Shown here: positions 8,722 through 17,098 of the stretch, one piece after another | Numbering within the stretch: position 1 is the first letter of the stretch | Layout of the letters: the number at the start of each line of letters is the position of its first letter | Assembly: GCA_963204785.1 (NCBI GenBank) | Contig: CAUJHG010000062.1 | Location: forward strand, 1-64,000 | Source: Pseudomonadota bacterium | GTDB taxonomy: Bacteria > Pseudomonadota > Gammaproteobacteria > Burkholderiales > Burkholderiaceae_E | Length of the DNA stretch: 64,000 nucleotides | Reading direction: 5' to 3' | Notes under the pieces: model-generated | The model's input: the letters and a program-made list of their open reading frames with translations, nothing else | Database searches by the model: none | Told to the model about the DNA's origin: nothing | Program-made: the position numbers and the translations under genes

Positions 8722-9027
8722 TCAGCGGATCTCGAACTCCGCCCGGTCCTTTCCGAGGATCCACTTCGGCGCCCTCCCGCGGCCGGTCCAGGTCTGGCCG
8801 GTGACAGGATCACGGTATTTCGGCGGTGCCGGCGGCGCCTTTGCCGCGCGGCGCCTGGAAACGGACTTTTCCTTGCGTTTCGGGAATACGTCGGTGATCT
8901 TGAGATCGAACTCGGCGACGATCGCGCGCACGCTCGCGATCGCCTCCTTGACTTCGCGCTGACGCGCCTCGGCGATCTGCTTCTCGATTGCCGATTTCCT
9001 GGCGATCAGGTCCTTGAGACTGGCCAT
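8722..9027 (-). CDS. H-NS family nucleoid-associated protein
   Basis: A 101-residue H-NS of the short betaproteobacterial type. The N-terminus (MASLKDLIARKSAIEKQI and on to about residue 50) is a coiled-coil oligomerisation region. A basic linker (KRKEKSVSRRRAAKAP) leads to the DNA-binding motif YRDPVTGQTWTGRGRAPKWI, with TGRGRAP as the AT-minor-groove hook. I prefer ATG 9027 over the longer frame because the family starts there and AAGG lies a few bases upstream. It silences AT-rich horizontally acquired DNA; the restriction island lies 3 kb away. Confidence 0.93.
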   Translation of the reverse strand: MASLKDLIARKSAIEKQIAEARQREVKEAIASVRAIVAEFDLKITDVFPKRKEKSVSRRRAAKAPPAPPKYRDPVTGQTWTGRGRAPKWILGKDRAEFEIR

Positions 9028-9241
9028 GGCTGCCTTTTCGTGGATTTGGAACGCGGAAGTGCGGAGTTTATTCCTGTTCACTCGAAACGGGCAGGCCACC
9101 TCTTTGCCTGGTTCCGATATCCGAGGTCCAAACACAACGAAAGCGCGATGCCACCCGAAAGGCGCGGCTTCCGGTCACTGGAATCGAATGGGGATCGCTT
9201 CAGGAAATCACTGCGCAATTCCCAGCCGCGATTCCCGCCGT

Positions 9242-10057
9242 TCAGCCGAGACGATCGAAGGCCTGGTCGATCCGCTCCCAGCGGCGCCTGACGAACTGTC
9301 GTGCCTCGGCATGGGTGTGCAGGTAGAACTCGTCGTCACGCATTCCTGCCAGCACCAGCGCGGCCACTTCATCAGCCCCCAGTTCGCGGCCGGACAGCGT
9401 TGCCAGTTCTTCCTCGGAATACACGCCTTCGCTGGAAGGTCCGCCGAATTCGGCAGGCCGATTGCGCCTGCTGAAATCGATCCGCGTTGCCACGCGCATC
9501 GGCGACAGCACCGAGACGCCGATCCCATGCTCGCGCAGATCCTTGTGCAGGCATTCGGCCAGCGCCACGACGCCGAACTTGGTCACGCAGTACGGCCCGA
9601 GATTGCGATTGGGCACGAGGCCCGCGAAGCTCGCGGTGAACAGAAGGTGGCCGCCCTGCCTGCGCTCGACCATGCGCGGCACGAAGGCCTCGACGCCGTG
9701 GATCGGCCCCCAGAGGTTCACGCGCATCGACCACTCCCAGTCGGCGTGGGTCGCCTCCTGCGTGGGGCCGCCGACGGCCACCCCGGCGTTGCTGAAGAGG
9801 ATGTGGACCGCGCCGAATTCCTCGAAAGCCTCGTCGGCGAGCGCAAAGACCGCCGCCCGATCGCCCACGTCGGTGCGCACGCCGATCGCCTTGGCGCCCA
9901 GTCCGCGCAACTGCCCGACTGCCGCCTTCAGCGCCGAGTCCTCGACATCGGCCAGCACGATGCGCGCGCCTTCGCGGGCGAGCGCCGTCGCGGTGGCCAG
10001 CCCGATGCCGCTTGCGCCGCCGGTGATCACCGCCACCTTGTCCCGGAATTCCTTCAT
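9242..10057 (-). CDS. Short-chain dehydrogenase/reductase
   Basis: A classical SDR of 271 residues with the NAD(P)-binding TGGASGIG (12-19), NAG (90-92), a Ser at about 143 and the YCVTK catalytic pair (Tyr156, Lys160). It would reduce or oxidise a carbonyl or alcohol in the cytoplasm. Substrate not predictable. It lies on the same strand as, and about 90 bases downstream of, an acyl-CoA ligase gene, and the two may be co-transcribed. The 214-base gap to hns (9028-9241) holds the hns promoter region and no gene. Confidence 0.9.
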   Translation of the reverse strand: MKEFRDKVAVITGGASGIGLATATALAREGARIVLADVEDSALKAAVGQLRGLGAKAIGVRTDVGDRAAVFALADEAFEEFGAVHILFSNAGVAVGGPTQEATHADWEWSMRVNLWGPIHGVEAFVPRMVERRQGGHLLFTASFAGLVPNRNLGPYCVTKFGVVALAECLHKDLREHGIGVSVLSPMRVATRIDFSRRNRPAEFGGPSSEGVYSEEELATLSGRELGADEVAALVLAGMRDDEFYLHTHAEARQFVRRRWERIDQAFDRLG

Positions 10058-10145
10058 CGCTCACACTCCCTGTCGCTTGCGGCCATGGGACCGCGGGTGC
10101 TGCGGCCGCGGGCCGCAAGCGGCGTCACCGGCGCCGGCCGGCAAC

Positions 10146-11690
10146 TCAGATCGAGCGCCCTGCGCCCTCCCAGTGGGGCTGGCGCAGCTTGCGCTTGAAG
10201 ATCTTGCCGGAGTCCTCGCGCGGAGGCTCGGCGAGGAACTCCACGAGCCGTGGAACCATGTAGCCGGCCACGTGCTGGCGCAGGAAGCTGCGCACCTCGG
10301 CCGCGGTCGGATCGCACCCGGGCTGCGGCTGCACCACTGCGCACACTGCCTCGCCGTACTCCTCGTCCGGGATGCCGAACACCGCGCAGTCGGCCACTTC
10401 GGGCATCCGCTGCAACTGGGCCTCGATCTGCGCCGGGTAGATGTTCACCCCGCCCGAAATGATCATGTCGTTGGAGCGGTCGCACAGGTACAGATAGCCG
10501 TCCTCGTCGAAGTAGCCGACATCTCCCGGCGAGACCAGGCCCTGCTTCTGCGCACGCCTGGTCTTCTCGGGATCCGCGTGATAGGCGAACTCACCGACGC
10601 CGTGCACCCGTCCGATCACCTCGCCGATCTCTCCCGGCGGCAGTTCCCTGCCCTGATCGTCGATGATCCGCACCTCGGCGCCCGGCACCACGCGCCCGAC
10701 CGTGCCCGGGTGCGCAAGCCATTCCTGCGCAGTGCAGAAAGCCACGTTGGACATCTCGGTGGAGCCGTAGTACTCGTTGACGATCGGCCCCCACCACTCG
10801 ATCATCGCGCGCTTGACCGGCGGCGAAACCGGCGCCGCGGCGTGCGCAACGAAGCGCAGCGACGACAGGTCGTAGCGCCGCTTCACGTCGTCGGCCAGCC
10901 TGAGCAGCCGGTTGAACATGATCGGCACCATGTTCAGGTGCGTGATCCGGTGCCGCTCGACCAGCCGCAGGAGTTCCTCCGCATCGAAGCGCGGCATGAT
11001 GACCACGTCGGCGCCCATCCGGTACGCATAGTTGGCGTGCGCATTCGGCGCCGAGTGGTAGACCGGGCCGACGATCGCAGTGACCACCATGGCCGGGTCG
11101 TCGAATTCGCCGCCGAAGCCGTAGGAGCGCTGGAAGACACGATCGGCAGCGGCGCGCTGCTCGGGCGTGGGTGTCGGCCGGCGAACGCCCTTGGGCCTGC
11201 CGGTGGTTCCCGAGGTGTAGATGATCGCCGACGGCATCGGCTGCGGTGGCGCGGTGTGCGGCGCAAACCCGTCGAGCCACCGGTCCCACTCGATGGCGCC
11301 TTCGGGAAGCGCGCAGGCCTCGGGAGACAACCCGTAGGCGGCGCGAACCTCCGGCGGCACCGCCACCACGAGCACCTTCACTTCCGGGGGAATCGCCTCC
11401 CGGATCGGCGCGAGCAGATCGGCGTGGATCACCAGCACCTTTGCACCGGAGTCGCGCAGCAGGTAGGCCGCCTCGTCGACCGTGTAGTGCCAGTTCATCG
11501 CCACCGCATACACGCCGAGCCGGCCGGCACCGATCCCGGCCTCGTAGAAGGCGTAGTCGTTGCGCAGGCACAGCGCAACGCCGTCACCCGCCTTCAGCCC
11601 GAGCGCCGCAAAGCCTGCGGCTGCCTGCGCAATGCGCCGGTCCAGTTCGCCTGATTCGCGCCGGCGCTCCCCCAGCCAGATCGTTGCCAT
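10146..11690 (-). CDS. AMP-dependent acyl-CoA synthetase (ANL superfamily)
   Basis: A 514-residue adenylating enzyme that activates a carboxylic acid to its CoA thioester. The P-loop-like motif is IYTSGTTGRPKGVRRP, followed by YYGSTEMSN, then YLYLCDRSNDMIISGGVNIYP (hinge region) and the C-terminal catalytic Lys in DSGKIFKRKLR. I chose ATG 11690, preceded by GGGAGA, over a GTG four codons upstream. It is probably the first gene of a two-gene unit with the SDR. The specific acid is unknown; fatty or aromatic acids are both possible. Confidence 0.92.
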   Translation of the reverse strand: MATIWLGERRRESGELDRRIAQAAAGFAALGLKAGDGVALCLRNDYAFYEAGIGAGRLGVYAVAMNWHYTVDEAAYLLRDSGAKVLVIHADLLAPIREAIPPEVKVLVVAVPPEVRAAYGLSPEACALPEGAIEWDRWLDGFAPHTAPPQPMPSAIIYTSGTTGRPKGVRRPTPTPEQRAAADRVFQRSYGFGGEFDDPAMVVTAIVGPVYHSAPNAHANYAYRMGADVVIMPRFDAEELLRLVERHRITHLNMVPIMFNRLLRLADDVKRRYDLSSLRFVAHAAAPVSPPVKRAMIEWWGPIVNEYYGSTEMSNVAFCTAQEWLAHPGTVGRVVPGAEVRIIDDQGRELPPGEIGEVIGRVHGVGEFAYHADPEKTRRAQKQGLVSPGDVGYFDEDGYLYLCDRSNDMIISGGVNIYPAQIEAQLQRMPEVADCAVFGIPDEEYGEAVCAVVQPQPGCDPTAAEVRSFLRQHVAGYMVPRLVEFLAEPPREDSGKIFKRKLRQPHWEGAGRSI

Positions 11691-11793
11691 TCCGTCTCCC
11701 ACCTCGCCTGCGTGAAGGCGTGATGGGGGCAGGCTAGCAGAGGTGCGCTGCGCAGGCAGGTGCGTGATCCGATTACCGGATCCGCGGGGAGCC

Positions 11794-12078
11794 TCAGCCG
11801 GCGCCGCGTGCCCTGGCTCCGGCCCCCGCTGCGTCGGCGAGGGTGACGCTCACCGAGAGCACCTCCATGTCGCGGTCGCTGTCGAGGTCGATCGCGATGT
11901 CCTCGGGCGCCACCTTCACGTAGCGCGACACCGCCTCGATCACCGCAACCTTGATCTGCTGGATCAGCTCCGGGTTGGCCGAGCGGCTGCCTTCGCGCGC
12001 GATGATGACCTGGAGACGCTCCTTGGCCAGCGAGGCCGTCTTGGGCTGACGGCGCAGGATGAGGTCGAGGATGGACAT
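11794..12078 (-). CDS. minE: Cell division topological specificity factor MinE
   Basis: MinE stimulates MinD ATPase and drives pole-to-pole oscillation, keeping MinC away from mid-cell. At 94 residues it has the expected MinD-interacting segment (SLAKERLQVIIAREG) and topological-specificity domain (ELIQQIKVAVIEAVSRYV, then LEVLSVSVTL-like MEVLSVSVTL). The C-terminus carries an extra Ala/Gly/Arg tail (AGAGARARGAG). It is the last gene of the minC-minD-minE operon, 11 bases after minD. Confidence 0.97.
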   Translation of the reverse strand: MSILDLILRRQPKTASLAKERLQVIIAREGSRSANPELIQQIKVAVIEAVSRYVKVAPEDIAIDLDSDRDMEVLSVSVTLADAAGAGARARGAG

Positions 12079-12089
12079 GAGGCGCTCCT

Positions 12090-12923
12090 TCAGGCGGTGG
12101 CCTTGCGGCCGACCGAGCCGAAGATCCGGCGCAGGAAACCCTGCGGTTCGTCGGCGACGAAGCGCAGCGGCACCTCGCGACCGAGGAAGCGATCGATGGC
12201 GTCGAAGTAGGCCTGCGCCACTTCGCTGGGTGCGTCGTGCACGGCCGGAACGCCCGCGTTGGAGGATTCGAGCACCTTCTGCGACTCCGGGATCACGCCC
12301 AGCAGCGGGATCTTGAGGATGTCCAGGATGTCGCCGTAGGAGAGCATCTCGCCGTCGCGCACCCGCCGCGGCGAGTAGCGCGTGATCAGCAGTTGCTCGC
12401 GCACCGGTTCGGCGCCGGCGCGCGCGCGCCGCGAGCGCGACTGGATGATGCCGATGATGCGGTCGGAGTCGCGCACCGACGAGACCTCCGGGTTGACCAC
12501 GACGATCGCGTGATCGGCGAAGGTGAGCGCGAGGACCGCGCCCTTCTCGATGCCGGCAGGGGAGTCGCAGACGATGTAGTCGAAGCCCATCGCCTTCAGT
12601 TCGTCGATCACCCTGCCGACGCCTTCCTCGGTCAGCGCGTCCTTGTCGCGGGTCTGCGAGGCCGCCAGGATCGCCAGGTTGGGGACCTGCTTGTCGCGGA
12701 TCAGCGCCTGGTTCAGGGTGGCTTCGCCGTGCAGCACGTTGACGAAGTCGTAGACCACGCGCCGCTCGCAGCCCATCACCAGGTCCAGGTTGCGCAGGCC
12801 CACGTCGAAATCGATCACGACCACCTTTTTGCCGCGCAGGGCCAGGCCTGCCGCGAAGTTGGCCGAGGTGGTGGTCTTGCCCACACCGCCCTTGCCCGAG
12901 GTCACCACGATCACTTCACTCAT
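12090..12923 (-). CDS. minD: Septum site-determining ATPase MinD
   Basis: A deviant-Walker ATPase of 277 residues that binds the membrane when ATP-loaded and recruits MinC and MinE. The deviant P-loop is SGKGGVGKTTT (9-19, with Lys11 and Lys16). Switch regions follow in FDVGLRNLDL and VCDSPAGIEKGA. The C-terminal amphipathic membrane-targeting helix is GFLRRIFGSVG. An AAGGA sequence sits before the ATG. Middle gene of minCDE. Confidence 0.98.
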   Translation of the reverse strand: MSEVIVVTSGKGGVGKTTTSANFAAGLALRGKKVVVIDFDVGLRNLDLVMGCERRVVYDFVNVLHGEATLNQALIRDKQVPNLAILAASQTRDKDALTEEGVGRVIDELKAMGFDYIVCDSPAGIEKGAVLALTFADHAIVVVNPEVSSVRDSDRIIGIIQSRSRRARAGAEPVREQLLITRYSPRRVRDGEMLSYGDILDILKIPLLGVIPESQKVLESSNAGVPAVHDAPSEVAQAYFDAIDRFLGREVPLRFVADEPQGFLRRIFGSVGRKATA

Positions 12924-12990
12924 CGGAGTCCTTCCATGCTGGAGTACCCGGCCACGAGGCTGCCCTGCGCAGGCCGGTTCATGTTCCTTG

Positions 12991-13884
12991 CTACAGCGGT
13001 CGCACCGACAGCTTGTCGGCGACCGCGTCGAGTTCGATGCGCACCGGCCGCCCCCGATGTTCCTCCGGAGGACCTTCCTCGAAGGTTCGGTAGACCCCGC
13101 AGACCGCCACCAGTTCGGCGCGCAGGTCGAGGGTGAAGATTGCTGCGCCGCGCTGACCGCGCGCCCCCGCGATCGCCCGCCCCTGCAGCGGTCCGTAGAC
13201 GTGGATGTTGCCGTCGGCGATCACCTCGGCGCCCGGCGACACCGGGCCGATCACGACCAGATCGGCATCGCGCGCATAGATGCGCTGCCCGGAGCGCACC
13301 GGTCGCTCGACCACCAGCGTGGGCGCTGCGCTGGCGCCAGTGGCGCTGGCCGCGCCCTGCGCCGCAGGCTCGGCCCTTGCCCCATGGGCCGTGGCCGCCG
13401 GCGCCGTGCTGCGGGCAGTCGCGCCCTCGGCTTCGCCCTTGCCCTGCTTCTGCGCGGGACCTCGCCCTGCCTCGGCCGGGCGGGCGGGCGCTTCGCGCAG
13501 CGGCGACAGCCAGCCCAGTTGCCAGCGGTTGGCCTGCTCGCGGAAGCTCTCGGCAGCGCCGGCCACTGCGACCGGGTGCAGCCGCACTGCGCGCAGGACG
13601 GCGAGCACCTCCGGCCAGTCGATCCGCGCATCCGGCCCGAGCCGGGAGAGGTCGATGACCACCGGTTGCCACTCGAAGCGGTCCGGGTCGCCGTCGAGCA
13701 GTTCGATCAGCGCATGCCGCAGGGCATCAGGCGAGGCCTCGTTCAGGACCGCGCGCAGCGCGGGGTGGGACAGGCCCTTGAACTCGATCGCCGGCCGGGC
13801 GTGCGCCGCGGAGCGTGCGTCACCGCCCTTGCCGGATGCCGGATCGGGTTCGGACGAGGATCGGACAGCGGTTTCGGAGGGCAT
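12991..13884 (-). CDS. minC: Septum site-determining protein MinC
   Basis: MinC inhibits FtsZ polymerisation away from mid-cell. The N-terminal FtsZ-inhibiting domain starts around [16 protein letters not shown] long, low-complexity Ala/Gly/Pro-rich linker (about residues 130-185) follows. The C-terminal beta-helix domain is recognisable from [18 protein letters not shown], then [13 protein letters not shown]. At 297 residues it is longer than the roughly 230 of E. coli MinC, mainly because of the linker. I chose ATG 13884 because homology begins soon after. First gene of the operon; a TACAAT box lies about 130 bases upstream. Confidence 0.95.
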   Translation of the reverse strand: MPSETAVRSSSEPDPASGKGGDARSAAHARPAIEFKGLSHPALRAVLNEASPDALRHALIELLDGDPDRFEWQPVVIDLSRLGPDARIDWPEVLAVLRAVRLHPVAVAGAAESFREQANRWQLGWLSPLREAPARPAEAGRGPAQKQGKGEAEGATARSTAPAATAHGARAEPAAQGAASATGASAAPTLVVERPVRSGQRIYARDADLVVIGPVSPGAEVIADGNIHVYGPLQGRAIAGARGQRGAAIFTLDLRAELVAVCGVYRTFEEGPPEEHRGRPVRIELDAVADKLSVRPL

Positions 13885-14011
13885 CGGGCGGGAGTCGGGA
13901 TTGCCGGAATTTCGCCGGACGACGGGCTGTCGGCGCGCCAGCGGCGAGCAAGCCCGGCACACGCACCACGTCGCCGCGGCGCGGATCCGTCAGGGTGGCG
14001 GATCGACCGCG

Positions 14012-14017
14012 ATTGTA
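14012..14017 (-). promoter_or_regulatory. Candidate -10 box of the minCDE operon
   Basis: TACAAT on the - strand, in the context GGGTACAATCGCGG, in the 159-base gap between the acyl-CoA dehydrogenase stop and minC. No good -35 is visible at the expected spacing. It would give a leader of about 120 bases. Confidence 0.4.
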
Positions 14018-14043
14018 CCCGAGGCCGTCCCGCCCCGAAGCGA

Positions 14044-15342
14044 TCAGCCCTCCATCGCCTGTTCGATCTCGGCGACCACTTCGGCGAACTTCTCGCGCGC
14101 AGCCGCCTGCACCCGGGGCAGATGGTAGGAGGGGAAGAGATCGTCGGTGCCGCGATAGCCGGCAAGCACCTGCTGCGCGACCGTCACCTTGTGCACCTCG
14201 GTCGGGCCGTCGGCCAGCGCGAGGAAGTAGGAGGCCAGCACCTGCTCCGCGAAGGGCATCTCGCTGGAGATGCCGATCGAGCCGTGCAGGTGCAGCGCGC
14301 GCGAGGCAATGTCGTGCAGCACCTTGGGCATCGCTGCCTTGACCGCGGCGATGTCCTTGCGCACCAGCTTGTAGTCGCCGTGCCGGTCGCACAGCCAGGC
14401 GGTGCGCAGCACCAGCAGGCGGAACTGCTCGAGCTCGATCCAGGAATCGGCGATCTTCTCCTGGACCATCTGCTTCTTCGCGAGCACCTCGCCCTGGGTG
14501 AAGCGCGAGAGGACACGCTCGCACATCATGTCCAGCGCCTTGCGCGCCTGGCCGATCGTGCGCATCGCGTGGTGGATCCGTCCGCCGCCCAGCCGCACCT
14601 GGGCAACCACGAAGGCGCCGCCCTGCGGGCCGAGCATGTGGTCCCCGGGCACGCGCACGTCGCGGAACTCGAGATAGCCGTGCGAAGGAACGTGGTCCGT
14701 TCCCCAGCCCACGTTGCGCCTGATCTCGATCCCCGGAGTGTCGGCAGGCACGATGAACATCGACATCCGCTGGTAGGGCGGCGCCTCGGGGTCGGTGACC
14801 GCCATCACGATGTGGAAGGCCGCGAAGCGCGCGTTGGAGGCGAACCACTTCTGGCCGCTGATCACCCACTCGTCGCCGTGGCGCACTGCCCTGGTCGTCA
14901 GCACCTTGGGGTCGGCGCCGCCCTGCGGCTCGGTCATCGCGAAGCAGGAGACGATCCGGTTCTCGAGCAGCGGCGCGAGGAAGCGCTCCTTCTGCCCGGC
15001 GGTGCCGAAATGGGCGAGGATCTCGGCGTTGCCGGTGTCCGGCGCCTGGCAGCCGAAGACCACCGGCCCGAACACGGCCCGGCCGAGGATCTCGTTGAGC
15101 AGGGCGAGCTTGACCTGGCCGTAGCCGGGCCCGCCCAGCTCCGGGCCGAGGTGGCAGGCCCACAGCCGGCGCGCCTTCACCTGTTCCTGCAACGGCCGCA
15201 CCAGGCGCTCGAAGCCCGGCTGGCGCACGTCGTACGGGCTGCCCAGCACGTGCTCGAGAGGCTCGACCTCCTCGCGCACGAAAGCCTCGACCCAGTCGAG
15301 TTCCTTCTGGTAGTCGGCGTCGGTCTCGAAACCCCAGCTCAT
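14044..15342 (-). CDS. Acyl-CoA dehydrogenase
   Basis: A flavoprotein that makes trans-2-enoyl-CoA from acyl-CoA. The 432-residue sequence has the FAD/substrate-binding signature CFAMTEPQGGADP and GDEWVISGQKWFASNA. The C-terminal helical domain contains RLGGGRIHHAMRTIGQARKA and DGPTEVHKVTVAQQVL, resembling the ACAD10/11-like branch. I prefer ATG 15342, preceded at good spacing by GGAGA, over an upstream TTG. It lies 61 bases downstream of an SDR gene on the same strand; both are probably controlled by the divergent TetR protein. Chain-length specificity is not predictable. Confidence 0.92.
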   Translation of the reverse strand: MSWGFETDADYQKELDWVEAFVREEVEPLEHVLGSPYDVRQPGFERLVRPLQEQVKARRLWACHLGPELGGPGYGQVKLALLNEILGRAVFGPVVFGCQAPDTGNAEILAHFGTAGQKERFLAPLLENRIVSCFAMTEPQGGADPKVLTTRAVRHGDEWVISGQKWFASNARFAAFHIVMAVTDPEAPPYQRMSMFIVPADTPGIEIRRNVGWGTDHVPSHGYLEFRDVRVPGDHMLGPQGGAFVVAQVRLGGGRIHHAMRTIGQARKALDMMCERVLSRFTQGEVLAKKQMVQEKIADSWIELEQFRLLVLRTAWLCDRHGDYKLVRKDIAAVKAAMPKVLHDIASRALHLHGSIGISSEMPFAEQVLASYFLALADGPTEVHKVTVAQQVLAGYRGTDDLFPSYHLPRVQAAAREKFAEVVAEIEQAMEG

Positions 15343-15403
15343 CGCATTCTCCAATCGGTCGGTTTTCGTGGTGTGCGGCGTCGCGGGCGGCAGCGCGAGC
15401 CGA

Positions 15404-16141
15404 TCAGAGGATCAGCCCGCCGTCGACCGGAATCGTCTGGCCGTAGACATAGGCCGACAGCGGCGAGGCCAGGAACAGCGCGACTCCGGCCATGTCCGAG
15501 GGCAGCCCGAGCCGGCCGGCCGGAATGCTCTGCAGCGTGGCCTGCAGGCGCTGCGGGTTGCTGGTGGTGACCTTCGTGAGCTTGGTGTCGACCAGCCCCG
15601 GGGCAATGCCGTTGACGCGGATGCCCTCGCCGGCCCAGGCCTCGGCGAGGGTCCGGGTCAGGCCCACCACACCGGTCTTGGATGCGTTGTACGCGGGGTT
15701 GCCCCTGGTCGAGTGGAAGGCGGCGGTGGAGCTCACGGTGATCAGCGCGCCCCGCGATGCCTTGAGCATGTCGAAGAACTTCAGGCTGCAGTCCATCAGG
15801 CTGTTCAGGTTCACCTCGATGACCTTGCGAAAGCCGCCTCCCTCGAACTCGCCGCGCTTGTACAGGACGATGCCCTGCGAGAGCACCAGGATATCCAGCT
15901 TCGAGAAGGCCGGCTGGTGCGCCTCGACCGCGGCGCGATCGCTGACGTCGACCTGCGCATAGCTCAGCCCGGCGAGATCCGAGCCCTCGTCCGCGGAATA
16001 GTCGGCCGCGCTGGCCCGCGTACCCCACACGTGCACCTGCGCACCGTGATCGTGGAAGGCGCGGGCGATGCCGTTGCCGATGCCGCTCGAGCCGCCGACC
16101 ACCAGCACGGTCTTGCCGGAGAAGTCCAGGGGGTTGTGCAT
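15404..16141 (-). CDS. Short-chain dehydrogenase/reductase
   Basis: A 245-residue SDR with cofactor motif VGGSSGIGNG (15-24) and the catalytic run VSSTAAFHSTRGNPAYNASK (Ser, Tyr, Lys). The usual NAG motif is SQG here, in LVLSQGIV, a mild departure. The C-terminus YVYGQTIPVDGGLIL is typical. It precedes the acyl-CoA dehydrogenase gene and diverges from the TetR gene, so it may act on a hydroxyacyl- or ketoacyl-CoA. That is inference from context. Confidence 0.9.
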   Translation of the reverse strand: MHNPLDFSGKTVLVVGGSSGIGNGIARAFHDHGAQVHVWGTRASAADYSADEGSDLAGLSYAQVDVSDRAAVEAHQPAFSKLDILVLSQGIVLYKRGEFEGGGFRKVIEVNLNSLMDCSLKFFDMLKASRGALITVSSTAAFHSTRGNPAYNASKTGVVGLTRTLAEAWAGEGIRVNGIAPGLVDTKLTKVTTSNPQRLQATLQSIPAGRLGLPSDMAGVALFLASPLSAYVYGQTIPVDGGLIL

Positions 16142-16198
16142 CTCTCTTCGTCTCCTCGCAGATCGCTTCCGCCGTCGGATCGGCGCACGGAAGCCGGT

Positions 16199-16224
16199 TA
16201 AAACGGATGACTAAAACACATGAC
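16199..16224 (+). repeat. Tandem 13-bp direct repeat, probable operator of the TetR regulator
   Basis: TAAAACGGATGAC (16199-16211) is followed directly by TAAAACACATGAC (16212-16224), 11 of 13 bases identical. It is an AT-rich island in the divergent gap between the SDR (starts 16141) and the TetR gene. A TetR-family or other regulator could bind here in tandem. An ATG inside the first copy is in frame with the TetR gene but lacks a ribosome binding site. Confidence 0.5.
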
Positions 16225-16254
16225 TTATGCGATGCTCCCACCCGAGGAGGCATC

Positions 16255-17028
16255 TTGTCCAGCCCTGCCCGTTCCACCCTGCCTGGCGACCCCACGCGCG
16301 AACGGCTCAAGACCGCAGCCCAGCGCCTGTTCGCGGAGCGCGGCATCGACGGCGTCTCGATCCGCGACATCGTCGCGGCCGCAGGCGCGCGCAACGGCGC
16401 CTCGATCCACTACTACTTCCGCACCAAGGAAGCGCTGATCCAGGAACTGGTGCTCGAGGGCGCGCAGCGCATCGACCTGCGGCGCAACGCCGCGCTGGAC
16501 GCGCTCGAGCGCGCGGGCGGCCCGCGCAGCGTCGCCGAGGTGGCCAGGCTGCTGGTCGAGACCTCGATCGAGCCGGCACAGCCGGAAGGCCCCGGGGCCG
16601 CGCGCCTGTCCAGCTACATCCGCTTCATCAATGCAGTGCAGGTGCATCACCGCCAGCTCTTCCTGGACGCACTGCTGGGTCGCTGGAATTCGGGCTACCT
16701 GCGCTGCCTGCACCACCTGCAGCGGCTGCTCGCCGACGTGCCGCCCGGCATCCTGAGCCAGCGGCTGATCTTCATGTCGATCTATCTCGGCAGCACGCTG
16801 GCAGCGCGCGAGACCGCCCTGGAGCACACGAGCCGCTCGGACCGGCTCTGGCGTACCCCCTGGGCGCTGGACAACCTGGTCGACAGCCTGTGCGGGCTGC
16901 TCTCGCAGCCGCCCTCCGAGCAGGTGCTCGGGCTCGCCGCAAGGCCTGCGCGGGCACAGCCGGCCGCCAGGTCCCGCGCTGCGCAATGCCGTACCGCGCG
17001 GACGCCGGCACGAGGAAAGCCCATCTGA
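16255..17028 (+). CDS. TetR family transcriptional regulator
   Basis: A 257-residue regulator whose N-terminal HTH is typical: RERLKTAAQRLFAERG, then GVSIRDIVAAAGARNG and IHYYFRTKEALI. The C-terminal ligand-binding domain is unassigned. I chose TTG 16255 because GAGGAGG lies just upstream (16245-16250 region). The in-frame ATG 16207 has no ribosome binding site and falls inside the tandem repeat. The start of homology supports the shorter form. Divergent from the SDR/acyl-CoA dehydrogenase pair, which it probably represses in response to an acyl-CoA or related compound. Confidence 0.88.
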   Translation: MSSPARSTLPGDPTRERLKTAAQRLFAERGIDGVSIRDIVAAAGARNGASIHYYFRTKEALIQELVLEGAQRIDLRRNAALDALERAGGPRSVAEVARLLVETSIEPAQPEGPGAARLSSYIRFINAVQVHHRQLFLDALLGRWNSGYLRCLHHLQRLLADVPPGILSQRLIFMSIYLGSTLAARETALEHTSRSDRLWRTPWALDNLVDSLCGLLSQPPSEQVLGLAARPARAQPAARSRAAQCRTARTPARGKPI

Positions 17029-17051
17029 GGCGGAACTGCCCGAAGCCGGAC

Positions 17052-17073
17052 GGCGGGCGCGGCGCCGCCCGCC
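17052..17073. terminator. GC-rich hairpin between convergent tetR-type and sulP genes
   Basis: GGCGGGCG and CGCCCGCC form an 8-bp stem with a 6-base loop in the 70-base convergent gap. No T-run is visible on either side, so termination efficiency is uncertain. Confidence 0.4.
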
Positions 17074-17098
17074 CCGACGGCCGCGCCGCGCCGCCTGC

